Counted from the stretch's first letter, positions 48,518 to 61,059 are shown. The stretch: DNA of 64,000 nucleotides from Isoetes taiwanensis (GCA_021234155.1 JAJEKV010000028.1:13904134-13968133); one strand, 5' to 3'. Made by a program: numbers and translations. Notes: generated from the sequence alone by a model not told the origin.

Positions 48518-51500
48518 TCGTAGAATGAGAACATTGAATGGCAAGGTTACAAGTACGTGAATGAACCTTCCAAAGCTAGCACTTCTAGGAGGATGAAGCT
48601 CGTTATTGAAAGCGGGAGTCTAGGTACATTGCTTACAAGATTTTTCAACACCTTGCAAAGTTCGCAATTCACAACTTTTTAGCAATCTGGCAGAGCACAC
48701 AATTCAAGAAATTAGTACAAAATTTGAGGGATGATTAGCAGGCTTGTCTGACACCCCCCTCCCCCCCCAAACAACAATTCTTACAATTCTAGCCTTTCCA
48801 GGTAGCAAGCCACCTCAGCAAAAATCAATTTCTGCCATTAGATCTAAGAATTTTTGCATCAACAGTGGAGAAAATTAGAAAATCCATGAAATTTGATTGC
48901 GCCCCTGATTTTTGAAGTCGAAGGTCTTTTCTTGCTAGGCATGCAGCTCCGACTAGGCTATGTGCCTTTCTCAATACTCAGTAGTTGCTATCTCCTTACT
49001 GTGAAAAACCAGCTCACTTCTGCATCTAAACCTGCCTGGAATCAGATGGCATTACTATAATAGTCCATAAAACCATAAGATATGAATGTTTTCCAACATC
49101 TCTTTCATTTCTCCTCAATCGCTCTATGGGTTCAGTGGCAGAACAATATACTTCGCCCTTCCTAACAAAGGAATTTTAGGAATGTGATGGCTCAAATTGC
49201 TCCCTTGTTTAAACTTTTGCATTGCTACTTTGCATTTTCGCTTTATACAGTTCAGTCCTCCATGGCATGACTGTTACATTTCTTTTTTCGTTTGCTTTCT
49301 TTGCATTGATTTTCTATCAATGCTAGTCTTTCTGATAGCATATGGCAAGATTCTTTATCGGCGAACAATGTCTGAAATAACTTATGTGATACATTGTGCA
49401 AATTGCAACTTGGACTACACTGATTATATTGATATATAATGACAGGAGTAGAGGGAAAAATCGTTGCAAATTTGGGATCTTTTCTATACTTATGTTGGCT
49501 GCCTTTCTTCCTGTCCAGTATAATATTGTGTATGTCTTAGATCGAACAGGCTAAAAATGTGACGAGCATGATGAATCATACAGATTTAATTCATTATATT
49601 TTACACGCACAAACTCTTAAGCAGAACTAGTATCGGCTCTTTCAAACAACTGTTTGTTTTCACTCTCCTTATTTGTGATGTTCAATTTTAATATATCAGA
49701 ACTAAACTTTTTTATCTGTTCCAAAGACACTGGCTGACAACAGGGCATTTTGAGCTACCTAAAAGGATTATGCGCGGCGCTTTCAAAGCTGGCTTAATTT
49801 GAGTGACAAACTCCGTAAGTTGAGTGACAAACTTTAGTTCCCTCATTTTCAAGAATGTCACATCCATAGAGCCAATTTCAATCACATGCATTTGCTTTCA
49901 ATGATGCGACGTATTTTGAGCATCCTCCTCAAATGTATTGATCCCATTAAACAGAACAGATGCCTTAAGAACAAATGACATATATTAAACTAGCATTCTA
50001 GCAGATCCCGTAGCTACAAGGCTCAGAGAAAACGTACATTCAGTAGCATTTGGCTCAAATAAAAACGTGGCTCTTGGGCATTTTCTTAAAATCTTTCTCA
50101 ATGACTCCTGTATATGTGTTGGATGATACATTTAGGCCTGGGAAGGTACTTTCTTATGGTTATACTTTTTTCAGAATCGTCAAGGTTTAAGTTTTAGCAG
50201 TTTTGTTTCTGGGTCTCTCATTTTGCAACTCGTGCTAGCTTAATCTCTCTAGTCTTATGTTCCGTTTGAAATATAAAGAAGGATAACTATGGAACAATAT
50301 GCTTTCTTCTATAAAGAACATGCATGTACCATAATGTTGCTGTTATAAAAGACACGCATGTGTTACTTGTTTGTCCAGAGAACACATATATGGTAATAAC
50401 AATGTTAGGAACATTTTTTATCTACTGTGGCTCAATTGCTGGACCAAAATATACTCTCTGTGATTGATAACAACTTTGGCTTTCATGTGCATGGTAGCAG
50501 CAGATCCGTCTTGTTGCAACCTTGAACCACCAAAGCTGAAATGGTTTTCTGAGGAGGCAAATGATTCCATCTTCCATTTTCAAATACTCAGACTCCAACA
50601 ACATGTTAATTTCTTTCTTCGTTATATTGGCCCCGTGGTTCTATAAATTTCACAAGTCATGCGATGGATCTGGCCACCATATGTTTGGATTTGATGCAAT
50701 TGTAGCACGACTAGATAATGTACAATCCCTACTCCAAGTATAAGTATCTCTTCTGAATTAGTGCTGAGTTTGGATATTCTTGTCATTTGAAACTGCTTCA
50801 CTTAGTATTCATTCCCTTGCTCCTATATCTGTGCAACTGACTTAAAAAGTAATTACCTTCGTTGATAGCCTGTTAATTTTTCACAATGTCGCTTTTAAGG
50901 GATAAAATGCCTAGTTTAGCAGAACTGATTGGTGGTGGTATGGTGCTACAGGAGGCAGTATTGCTGGAGGCTTGGTATGTTACCAGCCATGGAAGATTAT
51001 TAAACTTCTGATGCATAATAGATTGATTTTATATATGGCAGTACTGAAGACTAGATAGAGTATTATTCTTGCTACAAACATTCCTCCCAAACACGCCTAC
51101 GTTTGAGGTAGATCCTCGCATCAAGCAATCCAAATCATGTTGTATAGAAACAACAAAAAGAGGATTGAACAAAAAATAATGTCTAAGCGAAGCCTTGAAA
51201 CAATGTGGATAGCTAGCATGTATCAGGAACAATTGTATCCTATGCTTCAAAAGAAAAAATAAAATGTCTATGTGTCAAGTCTAGTCATAGTAGTAATTTG
51301 TCTGATGATCTGCATAATTGGCTGGTTGCATGAACACTTAAATGTAGTGCAGTTGCAACATAGAGATGTGCGAACTTGCATTTATGTAGACGCATGTCAT
51401 CATGCTCTAAAGTGGTTTTTCTGTTATGTATACCTTGAGGTATGATGCAAAACAAACAAGTTGGCTGCAAAAGGACGAAAGTGATAATTCCATAGTTGGC

Positions 51501-51742
51501 AGACTATTTGAAGGATTTTATAAGCTTTTTTAAAGAGTTGTCTTAGTTTTAGCATCTTATACATCCAAATTTCAGTCAGTGGCGTGGGATGAAGCCAATG
51601 AAAAGATTGATTTTGAAATTGACAGTGGGGTCGTGTTATGAATGCCTAATGCATGTCTCTCAAAGCTACGTGTCGTGCAGCCTGATTTCAAGTTCGTCAC
51701 AGCTTCAAGAACATCATCCAAGTATCTACCATTGCTATTGTT

Positions 51743-51892
51743 GGAATAGAATAGAATAGATTTTTTAGCGTCCACGGAGACCAATTGGCCTATGGGACCC
51801 AAACAAAAAAGAGATCAGCAAGCGTATTACTGACAAGATAAAAAAACCCCGCCCCGAAGGGTTTTTTAGGGAAAACCCTTAGCAGTAATAAG
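51743..51892 (-). mobile_element. 3' UTR of LINE 1, second copy (fragment)
   Basis: Only the 3' UTR and the (TATTC)n tail are present, duplicated with C2. The coding part is absent because the C duplication breakpoint cuts the element at 51892. Confidence 0.8.
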
Positions 51893-52451
51893 TACAGATT
51901 CCCTACAGATCAGTCTGCTCTTTTTCAGGTCCGTTCTTTATATCATGTTTTGCACTACATTTCTGAATGTTCTATTTATTTGCAACTCATTTGTTCTTTA
52001 GTTCATCATAAATGAGCAGTACCAATCATGCGAAACTATGCTCAAAGATTTATTCAATTCTGGATATTTTGGCATAAGTATAATATACATGGCTGGAATC
52101 AAATTTCACTCTGTTTACAAAGATTTGATGAAATCAAAATTTAGCCAGATTTGAAGATTATGTTGGTTGGCTCTTATGAGTTACATGTTTAGGTCAAACG
52201 GAAATACCAGGGTTCAAATCCCTGGGCCCTCTTATTTATATATCTTGTTAAACATCATAATATTGCATTTACCGATCATTAATGCACATGCTTTTCGGTG
52301 TGAAAATATTTTGTTTTAATATAAAAGCTTGCACCAATTTTCTTAATGGTTTTGGTTCTCTATACTTATGTTTGTAAATTAGCAATGGTTTCTAAGTTGA
52401 GTATGTCTTATTACATTTCTTAAACCAATATCAGTTGCATATTTCCAATAT

Positions 52452-52628
52452 ATGAGATTTATCTTTGAATTATGATAAGAAGATAAATGAGGTTCTCAAA
52501 ACCATTGTAGGTAGTTAGGATCCCTTAGACGGTTATGATTCCTCGAAGGCCTTTTTATGATCATAGTTCACTTTCATTTCTTCATCAGCACATCTGCTTC
52601 AGCGTCTCCTTCTTGGTTGCACTTTTCC
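52452..52628. repeat. 177-bp terminal repeat D, first copy
   Basis: It is identical at most positions to 54915-55091. It begins 'atgagatttatctt' and contains a short inverted repeat (ATTTATCTT ... AAGATAAAT). Confidence 0.9.
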
Positions 52629-54829
52629 ACAGTGTCCTATCTTTGTTTTAGTGCTCAAGGCATCCCGTATTGCAATTTTATTTTCTAGTCTCATTACTTT
52701 TCAGCATCGCCTTGATAGTTTTTTACATCGACATTTTGTGGGGAGCCATCACCCAATTCAGACGTTTGGATTGCCATCACCGATTAGGTCAGAATCATTC
52801 TTACATTTTTATTTTATTTTTGAATCCTTGCCCAGTTGCTGTATTTTTTGTCATCCGAAATTGCTTACCCTGGGATTGTATTATTATGCCTATCTGCGGA
52901 ACTTAGTGCTTGGGTCTTCTAGTCGTCTGTCATGCAGAAACGGTTGAGTTTATTGCATTGTGAATTTGTCTAAGCCAGTGAATTCCTTTGACAATCATTT
53001 GTACTTGCTCTTATTTTCTCAACACGGTTTGCTATTGCCAAATTTCCCACAAGAACATCGCCAAAAGTTCACCAGATCTTGCCAGAGTGGAGCTTTGCTG
53101 TCCTTTTGTAGTATGGATGCTCCATGGAAGGGGATAATTGCCAGTTGAATAGATTATATTCTCTGCTATACTCTTCATTCCAAAGTCAAAATGGCCCACA
53201 TATTTGGCCTCAGCCTCAAAATGATCCTTATCAAGGGCCGGTCTAACTCTTTCGATGCATCTATTTCTGTCCACAATAGCATCAATGCACTGTTTCCTGG
53301 ACCGTAGATTCTTCTATTTGCTTTGCCTAAAATTCTTGAGTTCTTTGCCTGCTTGCAAGAAATGTTCTCAAGCTACTGATTTGAAGAAACGGAAGCTCCA
53401 ACACCATAACTGACACCATAACCGGAAGCTACTACTGTTCTTGAAATGGTGGCTCCAGGTTTGTTGACCTAGATTGTGGATATTGACTATTAGAAACATG
53501 AGAATTCCATTGGAGTTGCTTATTTTACTCAACTTGTTTCTTTTTGTCTGCAATACATCCTGGATGCCCAAGAATCTAGTATGTTCTCTTATTAGACAGA
53601 ATTTAGTATGTTCTTTTATGCAGTATCAGGTTATCTAAGCCAGCATGTTGTCATGGAATGAAAGTATCAAAGAGAGTTAGACGGAAAGATCTTTATAATG
53701 ATTCGATGGATCTAGAAGATCAATATATTCACTCACTGCTATCTCTTGAATCATTTATAGAGGTGGGAGGGCCTTTAGCTATTGATCTTAGCCATTCATG
53801 ATTTAAAGGGAGTTATCAACATATACAAGGAGGTTGTATTGCTGAATAGAGAATGAGTCTCGTGTTCTTAATTTTCTAATATAACAAGTGGTACTTTAGG
53901 TTCTTACTTTCTTCAAAATCATTGGTACCTATATTGCACAATAGACATACGCATTGTACTTGGTCATGTATCTCATCTTCAATGCATGAGAGGAAACTCT
54001 AAATTGTTACTAAGTGATGTGCAGGTTTGTTTCGCTTTGAGGCATCTTCTTGGTAATTTTGATATTTTAGTTTTTATGACGTTAATGGATCTTACTTACG
54101 TCAGGCTCATGAGCTTCAGTTTTGAACCTTGAAGCGGTAAAGTCTATTCTAGGTTTTCAGGTCAGTTTGCACTTGCTTGTTGCTTCAGCAGCAACATTGG
54201 TGAACACTTTTCTCTTCCTTGTGGTTGTCACTCATCTTTTCTAGCCAGGGGTGGAAATGCTCAACACATCAGGATCATGTTCCTTTGAGGGGAAGCTTTT
54301 ATGATTCTTTTGAGGGCATCTATTGGGCATGAAGTTTTTATGATGTTGGTAGCTTGTTGGGGGTCTGGCTATTCCGTTCGTCACTCTCATTGTCCTTCCT
54401 TACACATCCATTTATGGGGTCAAAATGGTAAGTATAGATTGCTCCCACGTGAGTTGCAGTGGTCAAATGGTAGGTATAGATTGCTCCCAATGATGCATGT
54501 TGTCGCAAGTTAGTTTGACCCTGAATTATGCAAGCTAATTCCAGTTGATGAAGGTGTTAAAAGAGGAGAAGTTTTCCTGGATGGTGATGGTTTTGGTACT
54601 CAATTAGCAAGAGAGATGGAGCCACTACAGCGGCCTCATTTATGTTCCCGGATGAATCTCAAGGCATATAGTTGTTTGCCTATATGAGACTCAAAATCCT
54701 TATACACATAGCCCAGCTGATTTCCCATTTTTGATCCGCAATCTATCACGAACCTTCACACAATCCCTGATACACATGGCTTCTTTCTCCAACTGTTGTC
54801 TATAGCCAATGTCTGCCTCTATTTTTCAG
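52629..54829. other. body of first D-E unit
   Basis: About 2.2 kb, unrelated to the body of the second unit. It contains an imperfect direct repeat 'ggtataga ttgctccca' at about 54420-54490. I recognise no gene. Confidence 0.5.
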
Positions 54830-54914
54830 CATGTTGTATTGTGATATTATTTTAGTGGAGACGCCCAGATGGGGCATTCATTCATCTTCTGTATTTATCT
54901 ACTGGTTTTGAGAA
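54830..54914. repeat. 85-bp terminal repeat E, first copy
   Basis: It is identical to 56655-56739. It contains GCCC-AGAT-GGGGC, a small hairpin, and ends 'ctggttttgagaa'. D copy 2 starts at the very next base. Confidence 0.92.
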
Positions 54915-55091
54915 ATGAGATTTATCTTCGAATTATAATAAGAAGATAAATGAGGTTCTCAGAACCATTGTAGGTAGTTAGGATCCCTTAGACGGTTATG
55001 ATTCCTCGAAGGCCTTTTTATGATCATAGTTCACTTTCATTTCTTCATCAGCACATCTGCTTCAGCGTCTCCTTCTTGGTTGCACTTTTCC
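54915..55091. repeat. 177-bp terminal repeat D, second copy
   Basis: This is the second copy of D, the same length as the first with only scattered substitutions. Confidence 0.9.
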
Positions 55092-56654
55092 CCACCCACC
55101 CTCCCCTACTTGATTTCTTGATTGCTTGAGGGCCCTCATGCCAAGTGTTGTTTATTGTGTATAAGACTCATATCGTCCTACCTACCGCATGTCTTTATAT
55201 TGTTGATCACATGGGTTTCTTAGCTTGGTGGAGGACCCTTGTACCAGTATGGTTGTTGGAAGTGTCTTGTGTACCTCGTCCCATTTTGGTTGTTGGAGAC
55301 TTGCATATCTTGTGGCCCTTGTGCCAGTATGGTTGGTGAATGCCCTCGTGTCTTATTAGCCCTTGTGTTGATATGGTTGTGGGAAGACACATCTCCTTTC
55401 TGATTAGTTTGGATTCATATTGGTGTTTTTGTAGCATTGCCAATGTGGTTTTGGTGTATGAGATTGCAAGAGACTTTATGAGAAGACCCTTATGTCCTGT
55501 TGCCCATGGCTTTGCTGATTTCTGCTTTCTTTCAGATGCTACTGTTTGACGGTCCGTTCACAGAATCCTGTGCACTCTATCCCAATTTGTAGTAATCTTT
55601 TGGGTGGTAGCAGCAAGTACATTTTCACCAGATACTATTGTACAAGGCTCCAAAATAAAATTTTATGCACTGTAAGATCTTTTGGCATGGCAGCAGCAAA
55701 CATCTTGAACACTTGGTCATTTTTCATTCAATTATTTTAGTGATGGTTCTATTAGAAGCATCAGACCAATATATCTATACTTGGAGGATATGGGCCCTCC
55801 ATTTGTTGGGTCTTGGCTTGTTATGTCATGTCTGGATCCATGATTTCACTTCAAGTAATGATTTTAGCAGAATCTCCGTTGTCAGTGAACAAGCTTTCTC
55901 TTCCACTGCCCTTGAGCTTTCTGCATTGGCCCATTTCCTTGAATTGCATGCTGGTCTTGTTTGGAGTTGATGGAGAGCCCTTGTGCTGATGTGATGCAGT
56001 GTTTGAGACTGCCATGGTTCGACTTTTTTTTTGGGGAGTGTGTGAAGACCCTCGTGTTGTATTTAGTGGAAGTTGAGCATGTTGGCTGGAGTTTTTCCCT
56101 CGCTGACCTGTTTCTAGTTTTTCGGATCTTTGCATCGCAGGGACTCCATTCGCTACAACTCGTCATATTTTTTGTGGATCCCTTTGGTGTTTGCTGTAAG
56201 ACGGTTATATGGAAGCAGCATGCAATCACAATTTTCGTATATGGGTGTTACTCATAAGGAGTTGGCCCTTTTGTTTTTCCATTTTGGCTTACTTGGGAGA
56301 GTATTTTTGTTATTTCCTGCAGCAGCTCCTTTCAGCAGGGTTTTGGTCCGTTGCTAGACTTTTGTGGAATGCAGTGCTCTCATTACATCATTTGGTATCA
56401 GTACAGGATCAGACTATTTCAGCAGAAAGGAAAACTAGAGCAGCGATATGGCAGAAGTGTGGCACAAGGAAATGCAAGAGCCAAAAGCCTACAAATAGTT
56501 CTCAATGATTCACATAGCCAGAGGGAGTTCAAGCGCAGAATTTTTCAGAATTAAAGAAGGTCCTATTACCAAGTTCTTGAAATTGAAGGCGAAGCGGGGA
56601 AAAGCACATGAGCAAGGAACAAACTAATGGATGTATACAAGGGGGTAGTAGCTA
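55092..56654. other. body of second D-E unit with degenerate ~55-nt repeats
   Basis: Repeated phrases 'cccttgtgccagtatggttg.tgga' (about 55228-55385, with decayed copies to about 56060) form a degenerate minisatellite. Open frames on the plus strand (for example 55961-56257) show no domain. Confidence 0.5.
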
Positions 56655-56739
56655 CATGTTGTATTGTGATATTATTTTAGTGGAGACGCCCAGATGGGGC
56701 ATTCATTCATCTTCTGTATTTATCTACTGGTTTTGAGAA
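56655..56739. repeat. 85-bp terminal repeat E, second copy
   Basis: This is a perfect copy of 54830-54914. It marks the right end of the second D-E unit. Confidence 0.92.
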
Positions 56740-57148
56740 TTCTATCTTGATGACAAAACTATTAGTAGTTACCTTGTCCCAAATATCACTATTTTGATAA
56801 AAACCCATTACGGCTTAAGTAATAAAAAGGTTAAATATAATATTGTATGGAACAACATTAGTTCGTACGAAAAATATACATAGCCTTATTAAGAAACCAC
56901 TTTAATTTCCACAAACAATTAAAACAGAAATCATTAGTGGTTCATTCATAACATAATTAAAGTGTAGCAATAAAACATGGTAATAAACTAAATTAACTAA
57001 CTACTATAAAGAACTATTATAGGGAACTATTATAAAGAACTATGATAGCGAACTATGTTAAGAAAATATTCGTGGTTATTCAACATATTAACCCACAAAG
57101 TAACATTAATTTATTATAGCGGTTTTATGCAAAAACCATTGTAACAGA
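56740..57148. repeat. AT-rich short-repeat region
   Basis: It contains several 'aactattata' words in tandem (57001-57055) and scattered 'agtggtt'/'aaccact' words in both orientations, like transposon subterminal repeats. It abuts the truncated end of the gypsy element. Confidence 0.5.
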
Positions 57149-58267
57149 CTAATAATAGTTATTTTTTGGGGGCCTTGTGTTATTCTTAATGGTGTGCTTG
57201 TTTAGCTGACGGTAGTCGATGCACATCCTAAGGCTCCCATCTTTCTTCTTCACAAAAAGAATAGGCGCTCCAAAAGGAGAGACACTAGGTCTTATGAACC
57301 CTAGGTCTAGCAATTCTTGCAGTTGCTTCTTCAATTCCGTCAACTCTTCGGTTGACATTCTATAAGGTGCCTTGCTTGTTAGCTTCGTCCCTGGTTCGAG
57401 TGCTATTTCACACTCGACTCCTCTATAAGGTGGAAGCTGCTTGATCTCATCAGGAAACAAGTCATGAAATTCCTTTATCAACTTTGCTATAGGCTTTGGG
57501 AGCTTTTTCAATGCTTTGGCCTCTTTCTCTTCTTCCGTCTCTTCATCGTCTGCTTGGAGTCTGAAGATGTAGGCCACTTGCTCCTTCTTTATGCACTTAA
57601 GTAATTTCTCACTCGACATGCATTGTATAATTGGTGTTACTTCTTTACCTGTTATTTCGATGATCTTGCCTTCCGGTGTAGTTAAGGTCACCTTACGCTT
57701 TCCACAATCAATGATGGCTCCTGCTAGCCCAAGATACTCCATTCCTATTATCAAATCATATTTGCCGATGTTCATCACTTCGGCTCCCAATGCTACGTTG
57801 ACTCCCGGCAAGTCTACGTTGAAGTTAATTCTTTTTCCTGCTATATGCATGATTGCACCACTGGCCAACACAACCGGTCTAGGCTTTGACTTCAAGGGCT
57901 TAAGATTCAATGTCTGTACCATTCTTGGCGATGCAAAGTTATGGGTGCTCCCTGTATCTATCAAGACTATGAAAGATTTCTCCTTGGCTTTCCCGGTTGT
58001 GGAGATTACACGGATCTTTGGCTTTACTGCGTTCTCATTATCAATGGCTGCAAAGATATGGCACTCACCATGAATATAGTCCGGTGCATAAATGCGTCGT
58101 CGGCTTCCATTGGTGTCTCCCATCCCATTTCCGCTAATCTTTGCATTCATCATCAAAGGGCGGTTGTTTGTCCTATGCCCCAGGTTGGAAACACCTAAAA
58201 GCCACGGTTGCTTCTCTATGCACTCCTGCTTCTTCTCTTTGGGAATGGATTGCAAAAAGCTGTCTCA
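57149..58267 (-). pseudogene. Ty3/gypsy pol: aspartic protease and truncated reverse transcriptase
   Basis: This is part of the polyprotein that matures the particle and copies RNA to DNA. A retropepsin active site ([13 protein letters not shown]) is near residue 100. The RT fingers follow near residues 300-360 ([18 protein letters not shown] and [15 protein letters not shown]). The frame ends right after this, replaced by the AT-rich repeat, so the RT catalytic YxDD, RNase H, integrase and 3' LTR are all missing. It is out of frame with gag. Confidence 0.9.
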
Positions 58268-58310
58268 ACGCCCTTGGAATAGTTGGATCTCCCTTACGGC
58301 TCTTTGAAGG

Positions 58311-58913
58311 TCACTGTTTTCTTATCCCCGCTTTGCCAGGCGTTTGCATTGCCACCCGCTTCCCATAATTAGCATTGTACTGAGGCCTGTTGGCTGCTGG
58401 GCTCGCTGCTCTTGGGCTATAGCCTCCCGTGCCCTTTTCCTTGTCATGGAAATACTGATGCCTTGGTGCATTCTCTTGAGGCCCCGTCCCTTGCAAGCTG
58501 ACTGCTTTGGATTCTGCTTCTGACACCGTCCTAGGGTTGATTGCTCTTACTAGCTTTCGAATCTCTTCATTCAACCCATCTATGTAACCCTCCACTGCGT
58601 GCCTTTCACTCAACTTCGGCACATAGAGCCTTAGTCTCATGAATTCCTCCGTGTACTTCTGAACTGATTTGTTGCCCTGCTGCAATCGGTAAAACTGCTG
58701 CATCATGTGACACTTATGTTCCCTCGACACATAGTGACGCTTGAATGCCTTAGCAAACTTCTTAAACCTGCAACTGTCCCTGCTCAGTCCATGTGCTTTA
58801 GAGTAGCCCTTCCACCAAATCCTAACTGCTCCCTTCAGGTTGGCTGTAGCTACTCTGCCTTTGTCCTTGTCCTTCATGCCATAGGCATTTCCATATTCCC
58901 TCATCTCATCCAA
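58311..58913 (-). pseudogene. Ty3/gypsy gag (retrotransposon gag domain)
   Basis: This is the structural capsid protein. The gag domain is visible as LKGAVRIWWKGYSKAHGLS, FKKFAKAFKRHYVSREHKC, and QKYTEEFMRLRLYVPKLSER. The upstream part is broken near 58917. No CCHC zinc knuckle is seen before the stop at 58311, which is unusual unless it was lost in the gag-pol interval. Confidence 0.85.
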
Positions 58914-59534
58914 TCATGCTTCTGCTTCCATCCCTGACCTGCTATCCCCTGAAAATTGCTCCAGCTTCCTTGCTTTCCAGACATTTGCTAAGTCTTTGAG
59001 TCAACTTTCTTACGATGAGTCCCGATTGTGCCTGCCCTATCATGGTTTGGGTTCTCCGGCGGTCTTGCCTCTCTTCTTCACTGCTCTTCCGATCCGGTCG
59101 ATTAATGCGAACTAGAGTCGGAGGAGCCGCTGGCTAGGTGATCTTCTTCCGCGGCTTCTCTTCCTTTTTGCCTTTGTTTCGGCGGCCGGTGTTTCTGGCA
59201 ATGGCATGTTGCAGTCTGCCCTCCTTCTTTGCCTCACGCCGGCAATGCCCTATCTCATGAATGTCGGATCGGATCACGTGATAGCTCTTCCTCTGGAGTT
59301 ACTGCATCAAACTCTTGACGTAGGTTTCTTGGCTGAAAGCACCTTGGTGGAGTACGCTCTTGTTCACGTTGCCTCTGTTCATCAACATTTCTAGGTACTC
59401 TAGCTGCATGCACATTAGATTGAACTCTGATCATTAGTTCCTTGTTTTGGTTGATGCATTGGTTTGTTTGATGATGCAATTTGAGGGGACAAAATTATAT
59501 AAGAAGAAAACATATTTAAGGTCATAGTTTATAT

Positions 59535-60249
59535 TCAATATAATAATATTTTTACATTCAAAACATATGAGGAGATTGAAAACATTTCTAATTTTACTCC
59601 TGGAATTTCTTCAAATAATTCGGGTTGTCCTCGAGAAATTTCTTCACTTGGGCCGTGCCAATTGATCGCCCTAGGTTCCCCGAGAATGTTTGTGGCGTGC
59701 CTCCTTGAAGTCACGGTCACCAAGTCTTCGATCCTCCTGTCCGATGTGTAGGCCGTAGTCACTGCCATCACCTTACCTGCCATCTGTAGGGAAGCTGTGA
59801 AGTCGAAGATGCTCAATGCTATCGTTCTCTTGACGAGGATGACATGGTCGATGTTTGGGGCCATACGAGCATGACTTCCGAATCCTGAGAGCGCGATGAG
59901 CATGAAGACTCCTTCTTCACCCCGTGGGCTGAACTGCCGGTGTATGACCGCTATCCTTCCATCTAAGAGCAAGGGAAGGTAGAACCTAAGGGCTTTGTCA
60001 TGCCCTGCTTCTCCGCCTGATGAGAGGGCTGCCACATGTCTTCGGATGCTCATCAATCGGTATTTCCACCATCTCTCTGTAGTCACTGTACGTGGAAGAT
60101 GCCAGGTTGATGCTCCTTTTTTCAGATACTGGTGGTGCCGATGCCGATGAGCTCGGTAGAAGTACTGATGTTGATTTTCCTCTGATTCCTATGCGCTCCT
60201 GAATCACCACGAACTCCTCTTCCGTCGGCAACTCTTGCTCGGCCATCAT
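59535..60249 (-). pseudogene. retrotransposon extra ORF upstream of gag, part 2
   Basis: Two overlapping frames (60249-59998, then 60086-59535) on the element's sense strand read as one protein after a frame change near 60000-60086. The first contains PTEEEFVVIQERIGIRGKST; the second contains VFMLIALSGFGSHARMAPNI and TIALSIFDFTASLQMAGKVM. I do not recognise the fold. Additional ORFs between the 5' LTR and gag are known in the Tat/Ogre group of plant gypsy elements. Confidence 0.5.
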
Positions 60250-60567
60250 CTGTCTGATGCCGGTGTAGGCTTCAATATCTGTGGATGTTTGAACTGTGTA
60301 TGTTCTGGCTTCCCTTATGCTGATAGGGAAGTCTTGAGTTTCTCTGTCGATGAAGTCGTCGAGATCAAGGTCTTGTCATAGTAGGTGTAGGAGTTCATCC
60401 ACTCTGTAGCCCCTGTCTCGGCACTCGGGGAGATTCTTAATATCATGGAGGCTTAAATATGCCTCTCGTTGAATGATCACTGGGGTCAAGCTTGTAATTC
60501 CTTGCCCCAGTGGTGGGGCTTTTCTTGTTGTCCTGAGTCCTTCAAAGCTCTGGAGCTGCTGCTCTAC

Positions 60568-61059
60568 CTACTCCCTCTCCTGTGCTAGGTCGATGTCCTC
60601 TGAGTCCGACCCGCGTCCCTCTTCTTCTTCCTCCTCCTCGTAGGCAAGGCGCATCTGCTCCTCTTCTGCAGCTGCCATGGCCATTGGGTCTATGTCTAGG
60701 GGCTGCACTGAGGGTTCCCCTATCTGGGTTTGGCCTCGAAGGGATAAGAAAATAGCTACAACTGTGTTGTAAGAGAAGTACCTCCTTCTATTGGCAGAGA
60801 TAGACATGTAGTTTGGTAGGCGAGTTGCTTTGTTCTCTAGGTACTTGTCTATATTAGGTATGTCTTGCAGTGCTATCTTGAGGGCCATACTTGGTGCAAA
60901 ATATCCTATGCAAGGTGGGAGCTCTACTAGAGACGGTCCTATCTTAGTATGGAACTCAGACATGATGTTTAGGTAGAAGGGGGTGGCATTGATGGTGGCC
61001 TCCATATCAATCTGCTTCTGGAAGAGGTCGAAGACGGAGTTGATGTCGGCCTCGGCCAC
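60568..61059 (-). CDS. retrotransposon extra ORF upstream of gag, part 1
   Basis: A 163-codon open frame starts MAEADINSVFDLFQKQIDME, continues with GPSLVELPPCIGYFAPSMAL, and ends in an acidic tail (EEEEEEEGRGSDSED). It lies between the leader repeats and the second extra ORF on the same strand. The acidic tail followed by the downstream frame suggests one longer protein interrupted at about 60568. No known domain. Confidence 0.5.
   Translation of the reverse strand: MAEADINSVFDLFQKQIDMEATINATPFYLNIMSEFHTKIGPSLVELPPCIGYFAPSMALKIALQDIPNIDKYLENKATRLPNYMSISANRRRYFSYNTVVAIFLSLRGQTQIGEPSVQPLDIDPMAMAAAEEEQMRLAYEEEEEEEGRGSDSEDIDLAQERE

Larger units (their letters stand above)
45899..51892. repeat. 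segmental duplication copy C2 (~5.99 kb)
   Basis: C2 is the second copy of 37124-43078. It ends in the LINE 1 3' UTR and continues as unrelated sequence ('cagattccctac') from 51893. Differences from C1 are few and cluster at CAG/CTG words, especially 46290-46460. Confidence 0.93.

Noticed and set aside
52183-52236. Possible tRNA gene around CCAGGGTTCAAATCCCTGG
   Set aside because: The T-arm is perfect, but no 5' acceptor strand (GAGGGCC expected) or proper anticodon arm is found upstream. At most it is a tRNA-like remnant.
55145-56508. Series of plus-strand ORFs rich in Phe, Leu, Cys and Trp
   Set aside because: They follow a degenerate GT-rich minisatellite and have no recognisable domain or start/splice logic.
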